DNA from: Cohaesibacter sp. ES.047
GTDB lineage: Bacteria > Pseudomonadota > Alphaproteobacteria > Rhizobiales > Cohaesibacteraceae
Reading direction: 5' to 3'
DNA: 64,000 bases
Assembly: GCF_900215505.1 (NCBI RefSeq)
Contig: NZ_LT907844.1
Location: forward strand, 4,821,078-4,885,077
The notes under the pieces are model-generated. The model searched no databases. It saw only the letters and a list, made by a program, of their open reading frames with translations, and was not told the DNA's origin. The translations under genes were made by a program, and so were the position numbers. This document shows, piece after piece, positions 1 through 9,356 of the stretch (positions are counted from its first letter, which is position 1; every line of letters begins with the position of its first letter).

Positions 1-81
1 CCAAAGGAAGGGATCGCCCCTGCCCGGCTTCGCACCTATACTGTCTGCAACGCCAGATCGAACCGAGCCGAGGCTGCTATC

Positions 82-822
82 ATGCGAACCTTTCTTCCCA
101 TCCGCCTGAGTGCCGACACCCTGTATAGTGAACTGGAATCCGCCATCACCTCCAAGGCGGATGCGCTCATCCTTTCGCCCATCGAACTTGACCTTGATGC
201 AATGAAAGGTGCCATCTGCGAGATCAGAACAGCATGCACCAAACTGCTCGGCACAGAGAAGCATCCGCACCTTTATATCCAAATCGATGCGCGCGCCGAT
301 CACACCTCGGATGAGGACATCAGCAAACTCGTCGAGACCGGACCCGACGGCGTGCTTGTGACAAACTGCACCTCGGGCACGGACATCACCGCCATGGATG
401 TCAGGCTCGGCGCAGCGGAAGCCATCGCCAATGTGCCGATCGGCACGATTGACATTCTGGCCGTGGCACCCGAAAGCGCAGAGGCCATCTTCGGGCTGGA
501 GACCTACCAAGGCTCAAGCCCACGTCTCAAGGCACTGATATGGGACGCCGACAAAATCGCAGCGGCCATCGGGGCCAAATCGCCCCGTGACGAGACGGCC
601 GATTTCACCCCACCATGCCTCACCGCTCGAAGCCTTTGCCTGTTTGGTGCAGCCGCCGCAGGTGTCGCGTCGATCGACACGGGCTTCCCCGCGAGCGGCA
701 GCCCGGCTGCCCTCAAAAGGGAGGCCATGACCGCCAGACGAGACGGCTTCACAGGCAAGATCGCGACAAACGAGCAACAGGTCGCCGTTCTCAATTCTGT
801 CTTCGGTCTGGATCAGGCATAA
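82..822 (+). CDS. CitE-like (HpcH/HpaI aldolase/citrate lyase beta superfamily) protein, divergent
   Basis: A 246-residue protein that resembles the CitE/malyl-CoA lyase TIM-barrel family, mainly at its C-terminus. There, GFTGKIATNEQQVAVLN matches the family pattern GF-GK-AIHP-Q. Family members cleave or form C-C bonds in acyl-CoA esters. The protein is shorter than usual (about 270-300 residues). The barrel motifs that carry the catalytic Arg and the metal-binding Glu (R-N and ET-G in relatives) are not recognisable, although an Asp in WDADKIAAAIGA sits where the FG-eD-a motif should be. I therefore assign the fold but not a reaction. The ATG at 82 follows a GC-rich stretch without a strong ribosome-binding site. 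The next gene is on the other strand. Confidence 0.6.
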   Translation: MRTFLPIRLSADTLYSELESAITSKADALILSPIELDLDAMKGAICEIRTACTKLLGTEKHPHLYIQIDARADHTSDEDISKLVETGPDGVLVTNCTSGTDITAMDVRLGAAEAIANVPIGTIDILAVAPESAEAIFGLETYQGSSPRLKALIWDADKIAAAIGAKSPRDETADFTPPCLTARSLCLFGAAAAGVASIDTGFPASGSPAALKREAMTARRDGFTGKIATNEQQVAVLNSVFGLDQA

Positions 823-1014
823 CACAAAAGGGCCACGCCCGATCCGCACTTCAAGTAATTTATTGCATGAATATCAAACAGTTGATCCACTTTTCTGAAT
901 CAGAATTCAAAGCTCTTGAATCAGATCCTCATGCACATAAATCAATCCGCCAATCACCAGAATCTGAACACAAGAACCGAAGGGCAACCTTCTGAGTTAA
1001 AGAGAGAAATCCGA

Positions 1015-1584
1015 TCACTCCTGCCAATAGGAGACAATATCGGACAGGTTGGGGCGATCCCGGTCTGCAGGCGTTGCGGCTGCGGTGCCGATATGGATGA
1101 AACCGGCAATCTGCTCATCCGGACCGAGGCCCAGCACCTTCAGAAATGGGGCATCGAAGGCATACCATTCCGTCAGCCACTGTGCGGCGAAACCGGAACC
1201 ATGGGCAGCGTGGACAAGGTTCATGCAGACCGCCCCGGCGGAAAGCACCTGCTCCCAGACAGGGACCGGCGCGGCAAGATTGGGCGACGAGACAACGGCG
1301 ATCACCAGTGGTGCACGCGTGAATCGCGCCCGCTCCACCTCGACCCGTTCGTCTTTCGAGCGAGGCTCTATTTCGAGCCAGCGCTCGGCCACCACGTCAC
1401 CAAGCCGCTTTGCGCCCGCCGCATCAAACCGAAGAAATCGCCAAGGCGCCAGTTTCTTGTGATCAGGCACACGGGCCGCTGCGGTTAACATCACCTCGAC
1501 CTCAGCCTCGCTCGGGGCCGGTGCTTCCAGAAAGGCGGCCTGCACACTGCGCCGCGTGAGCAGATGATCAAGCAATTCTGACAT
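1015..1584 (-). CDS. Nitroreductase family protein (YdjA-like)
   Basis: A 189-residue FMN-dependent nitroreductase-fold protein. The N-terminal TRRSVQAAFLEAP segment followed by AARVPDHKKLAPWRFL matches the flavin-binding start of the family (RRS-R then aA-saPs--n-qPWrF). The central AGAVCMNLVHAAHGSGFAAQW and the C-terminal GFIHIGT match the flavin site and last strand. Length and the DHKKLAPWR variant fit the YdjA type of small nitroreductases, which reduce nitro compounds or quinones with NAD(P)H in the cytosol; the natural substrate cannot be read from sequence. The ATG is preceded on its strand by a GAAGGAG-type ribosome-binding site. It stands alone, divergent from the gene at 1780. Confidence 0.85.
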   Translation of the reverse strand: MSELLDHLLTRRSVQAAFLEAPAPSEAEVEVMLTAAARVPDHKKLAPWRFLRFDAAGAKRLGDVVAERWLEIEPRSKDERVEVERARFTRAPLVIAVVSSPNLAAPVPVWEQVLSAGAVCMNLVHAAHGSGFAAQWLTEWYAFDAPFLKVLGLGPDEQIAGFIHIGTAAATPADRDRPNLSDIVSYWQE

Positions 1585-1779
1585 TGAACACTCCTTCTTA
1601 CAAAATTCTCTCAGAACCTACGCAAAGAAACTTAGACGCACCAGACCTCCCGGTCTTTGTGCCCAGAAATGACCATGGTTTTTGGATTTGCTAAGCCAGC
1701 ACCAGATGCTAAACAGAGTGGTCAGTATGACCGAGTCTGTCACGCAAGAACCAGTTGCATTGCAAGCAAGGACCCAAAC

Positions 1780-2940
1780 GTGAAACGCCCCGATCTTTCC
1801 AATCGAACCGTTCGACCTGTACAGATCATTCTCAGGTGCCTGCTTCTGATTCTTACAATAGCCGTTTTGCCGGGCAACGCCGCCGCACAGCAGGCCGACC
1901 AGCCCCTCAATCTCGGTGAAGTCATCCAGAAGGAGAGCAGGACAGCCGCGCCGCCACCCTCCTATATCAAACTGCCCGAGACCATTCAGCTGCCGACAGC
2001 CAAACCGGCTCAGGGCGCAACACCCGAAAGCGCGGCTGAAACCACCGATCAGACGGACCCGGCAGCACAAAGCGCCGAAGGCACAGAAAGCCAGGATCCG
2101 CTCCTTGCCCCCATTCCCGGCGAGACCACTCAGCCAGAAGCACCAGTCGAGCCGGAGATCCAGCCCGGAGGCATTGCACGCCTGCAGCTAGCCGCGCTTC
2201 TCTCAGACGAAGGAGAAGTCCTGCGCCGCGGCATTGACTGGCGCATCTATGAGGAAAAGCGTGACGAGAATGGCCAATTGCCCCTCATTCAGGATATCGA
2301 AGGCGGCCCGATCCAAGTCGAATTGGAAACCGGCAAATACATCATCTATGCCGGATATGGATTTGCCAATCTGACCAAACGCATCGTGCTCGACAAAGCC
2401 GGTGATTATGCCGAGAATTTCAATTTGCAGGCAGGAGCGGTCCGTCTCAACGCGGTAGCCACGGGCGACATTCCGCTCGACAACTCCATTCTGTCCTTCG
2501 ATATCTACACACGGGACAAGGCCGAGGGCGAAGCACAGAAGCGGGTGGCTGAAAATGTCAAACCCAATCATGTCATCAAGCTGACGGAAGGGACCTATCA
2601 CATCGTCTCCAGCTACGGCACCTCCAACGCCAAGGTGCGCGGCGACGTTGAAATCTCTGCCGGCAAACTCGTCAACGTGACCATGATCCACAATGCCGCC
2701 AAGGTCACATTGCGCCTCGTCTCCGAACCCGGCGGCGAAGCCTTGGCCAACACGATCTGGACGGTTCTCACGCCCGGCGGCGATGTCGTCAAACGGGCCA
2801 TCGGCGCCTTCCCCACCCTCGCCCTGACAGCCGGCGACTACACCGCCATCGCCAAGCAGAACAATGAAGTCTACAACAGAGACTTCTCGGTGGACTCCGG
2901 TCTTGACCGAGACATCGAGGTTCTCGCAACGGTGCGCTGA
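1780..2940 (+). CDS. Exported protein with three tandem beta-rich repeats, unknown function
   Basis: I place the start at GTG 1780 because AAGGA lies 7 bases upstream and a signal peptide begins there; the longer reading from 1657 would put it inside the protein. The 386-residue product has a hydrophobic segment at 16-30 ending in NAAA-QQ, so it is probably exported. A Pro/Ala/Glu-rich linker runs to about 130. Then come three related modules of 80-87 residues (about 133-219, 220-306 and 307-386). Each has a strand, a Gly or Asn turn, an ITW/DIY-like strand, and an L-GxYxxxxxYG-type strand before a closing acidic strand. This looks like an Ig-like or carboxypeptidase-regulatory-like beta-sandwich. 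There is no catalytic motif and I do not recognise a named family. Confidence 0.75.
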   Translation: MKRPDLSNRTVRPVQIILRCLLLILTIAVLPGNAAAQQADQPLNLGEVIQKESRTAAPPPSYIKLPETIQLPTAKPAQGATPESAAETTDQTDPAAQSAEGTESQDPLLAPIPGETTQPEAPVEPEIQPGGIARLQLAALLSDEGEVLRRGIDWRIYEEKRDENGQLPLIQDIEGGPIQVELETGKYIIYAGYGFANLTKRIVLDKAGDYAENFNLQAGAVRLNAVATGDIPLDNSILSFDIYTRDKAEGEAQKRVAENVKPNHVIKLTEGTYHIVSSYGTSNAKVRGDVEISAGKLVNVTMIHNAAKVTLRLVSEPGGEALANTIWTVLTPGGDVVKRAIGAFPTLALTAGDYTAIAKQNNEVYNRDFSVDSGLDRDIEVLATVR

Positions 2941-3082
2941 TCCATGTCCCAGCGCCCCACCACATGACCCAACACCCTCCTCTGCAGAACCAATCTGCGA
3001 CGCTTTGCCATCTACGGACTTCATCACGGCACCATATATCTGCGGCTGTAGTTTCAAACGCCTTTCGCCGTGAGATTGAACA

Positions 3083-4750
3083 ATGGCCAACGCATCCGCC
3101 AAGTCAAAATGGGGCATCCGCGCCCATCCAGTTCGCTATGCCCTCATTGCCTTGTGTGTGGTGTTGCTCGGATCCTTCGCCTTTCTGGGCCTTAAGACAA
3201 AAGCTCAGGTCGATGAAATCTTTGCCCTCAATGCTGAACGCAAACAGCAGGGCTATTTCATGGCCGAGTTTGAATTTCAGATGCTCTCTGTCATCTACCA
3301 TGTGGATCGGGGGCACTATCTCACTGCGCTGTCGATCATTCGCGCTGTGCATCACAAACTTGAAAGCGGCGAAGGCCTCATCAAGCTGCCACAGGATGCA
3401 ACTCCGTCCCAGACGCTGACTTTCTTCAAGGATCTGCAACAGCCTGACACGGGAGACTTCATGCAGGACAAGGGGTATCCGGTTTTTGCCTCCATCAGCG
3501 TCACGGCCAATATGATAAACACAATTGACGGTCTTTCGCGAAAAACTGGCATGCCACTTGAGCTCAACCATCCCATGCGCTTCCTCGAAGGCTTCAACGA
3601 GCCCGGCGAACTCATCCCGCTTCTGGATGATCTCTCAATGATTGGGCCATTTGGCGCGCGCATGCCCCAGACTCCTTTCGTCGAAATTGGAGAATTGATC
3701 GGATTCGCGCAGGATCTGGAGGAGCTTGGCATGTACAAATTCTCTGACGCTTGGCACCTCGCTTTCATCGATTGGGCCAATTCCCATCAACACCCTCAGA
3801 CGGGGCTTTGGGGCCCTCACCGTGCCGATGATCCCCTTCCCGCTGGCGGTGGAGACATCACGTCCAGTGAAAAAATCGCTCAAGTGTATCTCGACAACGA
3901 TGGCAATCGGCGACGTCAGGACGCTCCACTCCAGCACCGGGATCAGATTTTCTCCACCGTGCTTGCGCACTTGAACTCAGCCGCTCCCGAAGAACAATCC
4001 GATCTCAGTGATATGCACGAATGGATCCTGTCACAGAACAGGGGACTGCGCTTCATCACCCGCTATCTCTGGCGAGAGCTGGAGGCAGATCAGCGGGATG
4101 TGGCACACGCGAAGTTCGAAACATTGATCCGCACCCGCTTCGAGCGCACCTTCATTCCAAGCGAGAAAGCCTTCTCTCTCTATCCCGGCGAGGCCCATGC
4201 AGACCTTGACGGCACCGGCGAGACGCTTGGCATCCTTGATGAACTTGGCGTCTATTCTCTGGAACGCCAGAACCGCCTTTGGGGCGAGCAGAGCACCGAG
4301 ACAAAAATGCTGCCGCCGGTCACAACGAACGACATGATGGCTGCGCTAAGGGAAACCTTCTCGCAGATACAGGGGGGCAATTCCATCCGGCTTCATCGCA
4401 TTGAAAGTTCAATCTTCGACCCGCTCAAACCGGATCTGATCTATCGGCCCATAACCGCAACAATACCCGACGCGGTTGAACTGGCCTACGGCATCGAAGG
4501 CTGGCTGGTACAGACGCCACAGCAGATGGGCAACTGGATGTCAAAGGATTCGATACGCCGTCGCCTGCCTGAACTGGAGCAGATCCAGCCAGTCATCCTC
4601 ACCGATCCGTCAGCTGCCTTACCCCCGGTATTCCAGAGGACCGGTTCGAGCTGGCAGGCGATTGCCTACGACATTTTGGGCCGCGCCATCGGCCAGACGA
4701 TCTTGCATCCGAAAACGGAATCAAAGTCTGAAGCCGTAGATTCTCTTTAG
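3083..4750 (+). CDS. Membrane-anchored protein of unknown function (555 residues)
   Basis: One transmembrane helix at about residues 17-37 (RYALIALCVVLLGSFAFLGL) follows a short basic N-terminus. The rest is a large domain, probably periplasmic. It is helix-rich and includes TGLWGPH preceded by an aromatic Trp-His-Leu segment, which recalls the repeated helices of alpha/alpha-toroid proteins such as terpene cyclases and glycan-processing enzymes. That resemblance is only an impression and no catalytic motif confirms it. The gene lies 142 bp after the exported repeat protein on the same strand, so the two may be co-transcribed and act together in the envelope. It converges on thrS across a hairpin terminator. 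Confidence 0.7.
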   Translation: MANASAKSKWGIRAHPVRYALIALCVVLLGSFAFLGLKTKAQVDEIFALNAERKQQGYFMAEFEFQMLSVIYHVDRGHYLTALSIIRAVHHKLESGEGLIKLPQDATPSQTLTFFKDLQQPDTGDFMQDKGYPVFASISVTANMINTIDGLSRKTGMPLELNHPMRFLEGFNEPGELIPLLDDLSMIGPFGARMPQTPFVEIGELIGFAQDLEELGMYKFSDAWHLAFIDWANSHQHPQTGLWGPHRADDPLPAGGGDITSSEKIAQVYLDNDGNRRRQDAPLQHRDQIFSTVLAHLNSAAPEEQSDLSDMHEWILSQNRGLRFITRYLWRELEADQRDVAHAKFETLIRTRFERTFIPSEKAFSLYPGEAHADLDGTGETLGILDELGVYSLERQNRLWGEQSTETKMLPPVTTNDMMAALRETFSQIQGGNSIRLHRIESSIFDPLKPDLIYRPITATIPDAVELAYGIEGWLVQTPQQMGNWMSKDSIRRRLPELEQIQPVILTDPSAALPPVFQRTGSSWQAIAYDILGRAIGQTILHPKTESKSEAVDSL

Positions 4751-4775
4751 CACCAAAGCGGAATAACCATCTGGA

Positions 4776-4813
4776 ATACAAAAAGAAAAGGCGACACTTA
4801 AAGTGCCGCCTTT
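4776..4813 (-). terminator. Intrinsic terminator of thrS (possibly bidirectional)
   Basis: Imperfect inverted repeat AAAGGCGACACT / AGTGCCGCCTTT with a three-base loop and one mismatch. On the minus strand it is followed by TTTTCTTTTT. It lies between the convergent stops of the 555-residue gene (4750) and thrS (4855). Confidence 0.8.
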
Positions 4814-4854
4814 AGCCTTGTTAGTTGAATCAATCTCTCAAGTGAGACACATCT

Positions 4855-6810
4855 CTACTCGGCAGCCTGCCCCTTGGCAGCTTCCATCTCGCGGCGGAGA
4901 TCTGGAGCCACAGCTTCATCGACCAGCGAAGAGATCGCCTCTTCAAGGCTCATCGAGGTCTGGTGCTTGGAGCCGAGACGACGGATGGAAACGGTCCGCT
5001 CTTCAGCTTCCTTCTTGCCACAAACCAGCAGCGCCGGAACCTTGGCCAGCGAGTGCTCGCGAACCTTGTAGTTGATCTTCTCGTTACGAAGATCAAGGTC
5101 AACATTGAGACCCGCAGCGGTCAGCAGATCACGCACCTCTTGCGCATACTCATCCGCATCGGACGTGATGGTCGCGACCACCACCTGCAGCGGCGCAAGC
5201 CAAAGCGGGAAGTGACCGGCATAATGCTCAATGAGGATGCCGCAGAAGCGTTCCAGCGATCCGAACAGCGCCCGGTGGATCATCACCGGATTGACCTTGT
5301 TGCCCTCGGTGTCGATATAGAAGGCACCGAGACGTCCGGGCAAGTTGAGGTCAACCTGAACCGTGCCGCATTGCCAGTCACGACCAATGGCATCGCGCAG
5401 GACATATTCGAGCTTGGGACCATAGAAGGCCCCCTCGCCCGGATTAAGCGTCCATTCCTGACCTGCCGCATCAATCGCATGCTTCAATGCCGCCTCGGCA
5501 GCATCCCAGACAGCATCCGAACCAACGCGTTTTTCGGGACGGTCCGAGAATTTGACGCGGATGTCATGGAAGCCGAAATCCCGATAAATCGACATGATCT
5601 GCTGATGCATATCGACACAGACTTCGGTGATCTGATCCTCGGAAGAGAAGATGTGCGCATCATCTTGCGTGAAGTGACGCACGCGCATCATTCCATGCAG
5701 AGCACCCGATGGCTCATAGCGATGCACCTTGCCGAACTCGGCAATCTTCAGGGGAAGGTCACGATAGGACTTGAGACCATTCTTGAAGATCTGCACATGG
5801 CCGGGGCAGTTCATCGGCTTGCAGCAATAGACACGCTCATCCGGGGTCTGGGTGGTGAACATGTTTTCACCGAACTTCTCCCAGTGGCCAGACGTCTCCC
5901 AAAGAGACTTCTCCATCATGTCAGGGCTGTTGACTTCCTTGTAGCCCCAATCCCGCTGACGGCGACGCATATAGGCAATGAGGCTCTGGAACAGGGTCCA
6001 GCCCTTGTCGTGCCAGAAGACGGACCCGGGGGCCTCTTCCTGAAAATGGAACAGGTCCATCTCGCGGCCCAGCTTGCGGTGGTCGCGCTTCTCGGCTTCC
6101 TCGAGGCGATGCAGATGCTCCTTGAGATCCTTGTCCGAAGCCCATGCCGTGCCGTAGATGCGGCTCAACATGGCATTGTTGGAATCGCCGCGCCAATAGG
6201 CACCGGCAACCTTCATCAGCTTGAAGGCCGTGCCAATGTGGCCGGTCGAGGTCATGTGCGGACCGCGGCACAGATCGAGCCACTCGCCCTGCCGGTAGAT
6301 CTTCAGATCCTGATCTGCCGGAATGGCTTCCACCAGCTCAACCTTGTAGCCCTCTCCCTTGTCGGAGAAATGCTTCTTGGCAACATCGCGGCTCCAGACT
6401 TCCTTGGTGAAGGGTTTGTTGCGCGCGATGATCTCGGCCATCTTCTTCTCAATGGCTTCGAGATCTTCAGTGGTGAAGGGCTCGTTGCGAGCAAAATCGT
6501 AATAAAAGCCATCCTTGATGACTGGGCCGATGGTGACCTGGGTTCCGGGGAAGAGTTCCTGCACAGCTTCGGCCATCACATGCGCGGCATCGTGACGGAT
6601 AAGCTCGAGCGCAACATCGTCCGTGCGGGTCACGATTTCGATGGAGGCGTCACTCTTGATCGGATCAGCCAGATCACTAAGCACGCCATCCAGTTTCATG
6701 GCGACGGCTTTTTTGGCGAGGGATTTGGAAATGCCCGCAGCGATATCGACGCCGGTGGTCCCAGCATCATATTCGCGAACAGATCCGTCGGGGAAAGTCA
6801 GATTGACCAT
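4855..6810 (-). CDS. thrS: Threonyl-tRNA synthetase
   Basis: A 651-residue class II aminoacyl-tRNA synthetase that charges tRNA-Thr. It has an N-terminal TGS domain starting [10 protein letters not shown], then the editing domain with [10 protein letters not shown] and the [13 protein letters not shown] motif of the second additional domain. The catalytic core carries motif 2 around [15 protein letters not shown] and the zinc-binding Cys in [10 protein letters not shown]. The C-terminal anticodon-binding domain ends near the stop. I start at ATG 6810 because AGGAG lies correctly upstream and the family begins at MVNLTF; the open frame extends 23 codons further up without support. Length is typical. 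Confidence 0.97.
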   Translation of the reverse strand: MVNLTFPDGSVREYDAGTTGVDIAAGISKSLAKKAVAMKLDGVLSDLADPIKSDASIEIVTRTDDVALELIRHDAAHVMAEAVQELFPGTQVTIGPVIKDGFYYDFARNEPFTTEDLEAIEKKMAEIIARNKPFTKEVWSRDVAKKHFSDKGEGYKVELVEAIPADQDLKIYRQGEWLDLCRGPHMTSTGHIGTAFKLMKVAGAYWRGDSNNAMLSRIYGTAWASDKDLKEHLHRLEEAEKRDHRKLGREMDLFHFQEEAPGSVFWHDKGWTLFQSLIAYMRRRQRDWGYKEVNSPDMMEKSLWETSGHWEKFGENMFTTQTPDERVYCCKPMNCPGHVQIFKNGLKSYRDLPLKIAEFGKVHRYEPSGALHGMMRVRHFTQDDAHIFSSEDQITEVCVDMHQQIMSIYRDFGFHDIRVKFSDRPEKRVGSDAVWDAAEAALKHAIDAAGQEWTLNPGEGAFYGPKLEYVLRDAIGRDWQCGTVQVDLNLPGRLGAFYIDTEGNKVNPVMIHRALFGSLERFCGILIEHYAGHFPLWLAPLQVVVATITSDADEYAQEVRDLLTAAGLNVDLDLRNEKINYKVREHSLAKVPALLVCGKKEAEERTVSIRRLGSKHQTSMSLEEAISSLVDEAVAPDLRREMEAAKGQAAE

Positions 6811-6922
6811 TGGTATTCTCCTGCTCAACTCCTGCCTACAACGCAGGTAAGCTTTCGGGCATGGCCCGGTTTTTGTCATAAAATGCGATCAGTCTATGGC
6901 CTAGGGAGGAGCAGCAAAGGCA

Positions 6923-7231
6923 TCAATCGCAGGACCCCGGTCCCGTCGCATGATCAATGTGGTCGCCACCCCACAGGCCATAGTGCCATGGTTTATACCA
7001 ACGAGCATCATCAGGCAACCGTTCAGGCACGGGATCATAGCCGCTATGTCCCCAAGGGTGACAGCGACAGATCCGCGCAAGGCCAACCCAGCCCCCGGCC
7101 CAAAAGCCAAAGCGCCCAATCGCCTCTTCAGTATACTGGGAACAGGTGGGAAGATAACGGCACTGCCGCCCCATGAAGGGGGAAAGAAAGATCTGATAGA
7201 GCTTGATCAGACCAATCGCCAGATATTTCAT
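6923..7231 (-). CDS. yidD: Membrane protein insertion efficiency factor YidD
   Basis: A 102-residue YidD protein, a small basic factor that aids YidC-dependent insertion of inner-membrane proteins. The diagnostic run [15 protein letters not shown], an amphipathic N-terminus ([12 protein letters not shown]) and the later [14 protein letters not shown] are all present. Its ATG overlaps the stop of the IscU-like gene by four bases (ATGA), so the two are translationally coupled. In many genomes yidD neighbours rpmH-rnpA; the present position between an Fe-S scaffold gene and thrS is, as I recall, common in rhizobia. Confidence 0.95.
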   Translation of the reverse strand: MKYLAIGLIKLYQIFLSPFMGRQCRYLPTCSQYTEEAIGRFGFWAGGWVGLARICRCHPWGHSGYDPVPERLPDDARWYKPWHYGLWGGDHIDHATGPGSCD

Positions 7232-7686
7232 TGCCCAGACTCTGATTGCCCTGATTGCCCTGATTGCTCGATCTGATCGATCGCATCAACCACCGCATCG
7301 AACACCAAAAGCGTTGAGGTGTGGCGCGCAGGATAGTCCCGCACAGGCTCGAGATATTGCAGATCGTCCCACTTTCCCTGCGGCGGATTGCCCTTGTCCA
7401 TCAGCATGGCCCGCATTTCATCGCGCAAAAGCCGCAGCTCATTGCCATCCGACCCGATGATATGCCGCGCCACAACAGAGGACGCCGCCTGACCCAGCGC
7501 ACAAGCATTGACCGCATGGCCGTAATCAACCACCTTGCCGTCTTCCATGACAAGGTCGACTTCAACCGTCGATCCGCACAGCTTGCTGTGTTTCTTGGAC
7601 GAGGCCTGAGGCTCCGCCAGACGCTCAAGTCGTGGAATATTGCCGGCAAATTCCATGATTTTCTTGTTGTAGATGGCATCTAACAT
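7228..7686 (-). CDS. IscU/NifU-N-like iron-sulfur cluster scaffold, third cysteine absent
   Basis: A 152-residue protein of the IscU/NifU N-terminal fold. It has the first two cluster-ligand regions, KLCGSTVEV and [10 protein letters not shown]. The third cysteine of classical IscU is missing: the aligned region reads [13 protein letters not shown]. The Asp after the first Cys (CGD in IscU) is also Ser here. This variant is, to my knowledge, usual in alphaproteobacterial genomes and is annotated as an Fe-S scaffold, but its ability to hold a cluster by the IscU mechanism is not assured. The C-terminus ends in a Ser-Gly-Gln repeat encoded by a 9-bp tandem repeat. It is divergent from folE and coupled to yidD. 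Confidence 0.85.
   Translation of the reverse strand: MLDAIYNKKIMEFAGNIPRLERLAEPQASSKKHSKLCGSTVEVDLVMEDGKVVDYGHAVNACALGQAASSVVARHIIGSDGNELRLLRDEMRAMLMDKGNPPQGKWDDLQYLEPVRDYPARHTSTLLVFDAVVDAIDQIEQSGQSGQSESGQ
7242..7268. repeat. 9-bp tandem repeat, about three units
   Basis: CTGATTGCC occurs twice in succession, then once as CTGATTGCT. Read on the minus strand it encodes the Gln-Ser-Gly tail of the IscU-like protein. The repeat preserves frame, so unit-number changes would alter only tail length. Confidence 0.85.
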
Positions 7687-7969
7687 GAAAATGATCCCGT
7701 TTCTTTACTCGCCGATGCGATCCAAACTTGGTGCTTCACCCTATAACCCCTATATGGGAAGTGAAACAAGAATGTCGCAGCTTTTCCCACCCCCGAAAGC
7801 AAATATTCAGATCAAAGAGCATGATGCCTGCCTAGCAGGAGCAAATAGCTGCTGACAAATCAGCAAAAAAGTGCATGATGGCGCAACTAGATCAATCGTC
7901 ACCAAACGATGACATTCCGTCGATCCAAATGCCACTCGCACCTCATTCAGGAAAGGCACGGGGATTCCC

Positions 7970-8683
7970 ATGGCTATTGTCGTTGACACGAGTGATACCG
8001 CTTCGGCTTCCAAGAGTGAGCATGAAACAGCGTTGAAAAACAACAAAAACACAGAAAATCTGCACCCCTTCCCTCGCGCGGAGAACACCGCCGAAGACTG
8101 GGCGCTGACCGAGCGTCCGTCTCGTGAAGAGGCTGAGGAAGCCGTACGCACACTGATCAAATGGATTGGCGATGATCCCGAACGCGAAGGCCTGATTGAC
8201 ACGCCTCGCCGGGTCGTCAATGCCTATGAGGATCTCTACAAGGGCTATCGCGAAGACCCGACCGTGCCGCTTGAGCGTGTCTTTGAAGAGGTCAACGGCT
8301 ATAAGGACATGGTGCTTTTGCGCGATGTGGAATTCTATTCCGCTTGCGAACACCACATGGTTCCTTTCGTTGGCAAGGCGCACATTGCCTACTACCCGGC
8401 AAACGGCGTCGTCGGTCTGTCCAAGCTGGCGCGGGTGATCGACACCTTCGCCCGCCGTTTGCAGACGCAAGAATCCATGACCTCCCAGATCATCAAGACC
8501 ATCGAGACATCTCTGGCTCCGCGCGGCATTGCCCTGATGATCGAGGCAGAACATATGTGCATGAGCATGAGGGGCGTTCAGAAAAGGGGCGTATCCACTG
8601 TGACCACCTGTTTCACCGGCGTCTTCGAAGACGATGCGGACAAGCAGGAGCGTTTCATGCGTTTGGTCGGAGAGCGGCGTTAG
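7970..8683 (+). CDS. folE: GTP cyclohydrolase I
   Basis: A 237-residue FolE, which converts GTP to 7,8-dihydroneopterin triphosphate, the first step of folate (and queuosine-type) biosynthesis. The zinc ligands are visible as Cys126 and His129 in SACEHH and Cys197 in [10 protein letters not shown]. The GTP-binding segments RRLQTQE and KRGVSTVTT are intact. About 45 N-terminal residues before the core are low in complexity and Asn/Lys-rich, an extension seen in many proteobacterial homologues. The ATG follows GGGGATTCCC. The gene is monocistronic: a strong terminator follows directly. Confidence 0.97.
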   Translation: MAIVVDTSDTASASKSEHETALKNNKNTENLHPFPRAENTAEDWALTERPSREEAEEAVRTLIKWIGDDPEREGLIDTPRRVVNAYEDLYKGYREDPTVPLERVFEEVNGYKDMVLLRDVEFYSACEHHMVPFVGKAHIAYYPANGVVGLSKLARVIDTFARRLQTQESMTSQIIKTIETSLAPRGIALMIEAEHMCMSMRGVQKRGVSTVTTCFTGVFEDDADKQERFMRLVGERR

Positions 8684-8711
8684 GCCCACCGAACCACACC
8701 ACAACATGAGC

Positions 8712-8745
8712 AAGGGGTGGATCTGGATCCGCCCCTTTTCTTTTT
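8712..8745 (+). terminator. Intrinsic terminator of folE
   Basis: A 12-bp stem AAGGGGTGGATC / GATCCGCCCCTT (one G-U pair) with a two-base loop, followed by TTCTTTTT, just downstream of the folE stop. Confidence 0.88.
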
Positions 8746-8808
8746 GCCCCATCAAGGCTATGGCAAGAGCAGCAATAACGGCCATCCATAGTTTAGGAAG
8801 AGACGCCC

Positions 8809-9264
8809 ATGCCCACGCCCTTTTTCTCCCGAGACGGCAAAGACAAAGAGACCATCGAGCTGGGCACAGACATGCTGCCCAAGTTTGACGAGGCCGGCCT
8901 TATCGCTTGCATCGTCACCGATGCCGACAGCGGTGATGTCGTCATGTTCGCCTATATGAACGAAGAAAGCCTGCGCCTGACGCTTGAAACCCGGGAGGCT
9001 CACTATTGGAGCCGCTCCCGTCAGGAGCTCTGGCACAAGGGCGCGACCAGCGGCAACGTTCAGGATGTCATTGAGCTACGCACCGATTGCGATCAGGACG
9101 CCATCTGGATCAAGGTCCGCACCCGCGGCGCCAGCGCCAATTGCCATCAGGGCTACAAATCCTGCTTCTACCGCGCAGCCTCGCTGGACGACGGCAAAGC
9201 CAAATTGTCCTTCACTGAAGACAAGCCCCTGTTCGACCCCGCCAAGGTCTATGGCAAGCATTGA
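8809..9264 (+). CDS. hisI: Phosphoribosyl-AMP cyclohydrolase
   Basis: A 151-residue HisI, which opens the purine ring of phosphoribosyl-AMP in the third step of histidine synthesis. The core is recognisable from MFAYMNEESLRLTLETREAHYWSRSRQELWHKGATSGN through the metal-binding DCDQDAIW. The late cysteine motif NCHQGYKSCFYR is also intact. There is no fused HisE (phosphoribosyl-ATP pyrophosphatase) domain, as is usual in this group where hisE is separate. GGAAGAG precedes the ATG. It is followed 92 bp later by the patatin gene on the same strand. Confidence 0.96.
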   Translation: MPTPFFSRDGKDKETIELGTDMLPKFDEAGLIACIVTDADSGDVVMFAYMNEESLRLTLETREAHYWSRSRQELWHKGATSGNVQDVIELRTDCDQDAIWIKVRTRGASANCHQGYKSCFYRAASLDDGKAKLSFTEDKPLFDPAKVYGKH

Positions 9265-9356
9265 TCCCATCCGACCAATTGACAAGGAAGGCCCATCCGC
9301 CTGTTAATGCTCCTGGAGCGCTCCACTGATAGACTAGAAGCCCGGAGGACAAGACC

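Noticed and set aside
4963-7176. A 737-codon open frame on the plus strand opposite thrS
   Set aside because: It is antisense to an intact thrS and yidD and has no family resemblance; long open frames opposite GC-rich genes are common.
7845-7875. TGCTGA-CAAA-TCAGCA hairpin as a terminator
   Set aside because: It is followed by A on the plus strand and by no T-run on the minus strand; stem is only six pairs.
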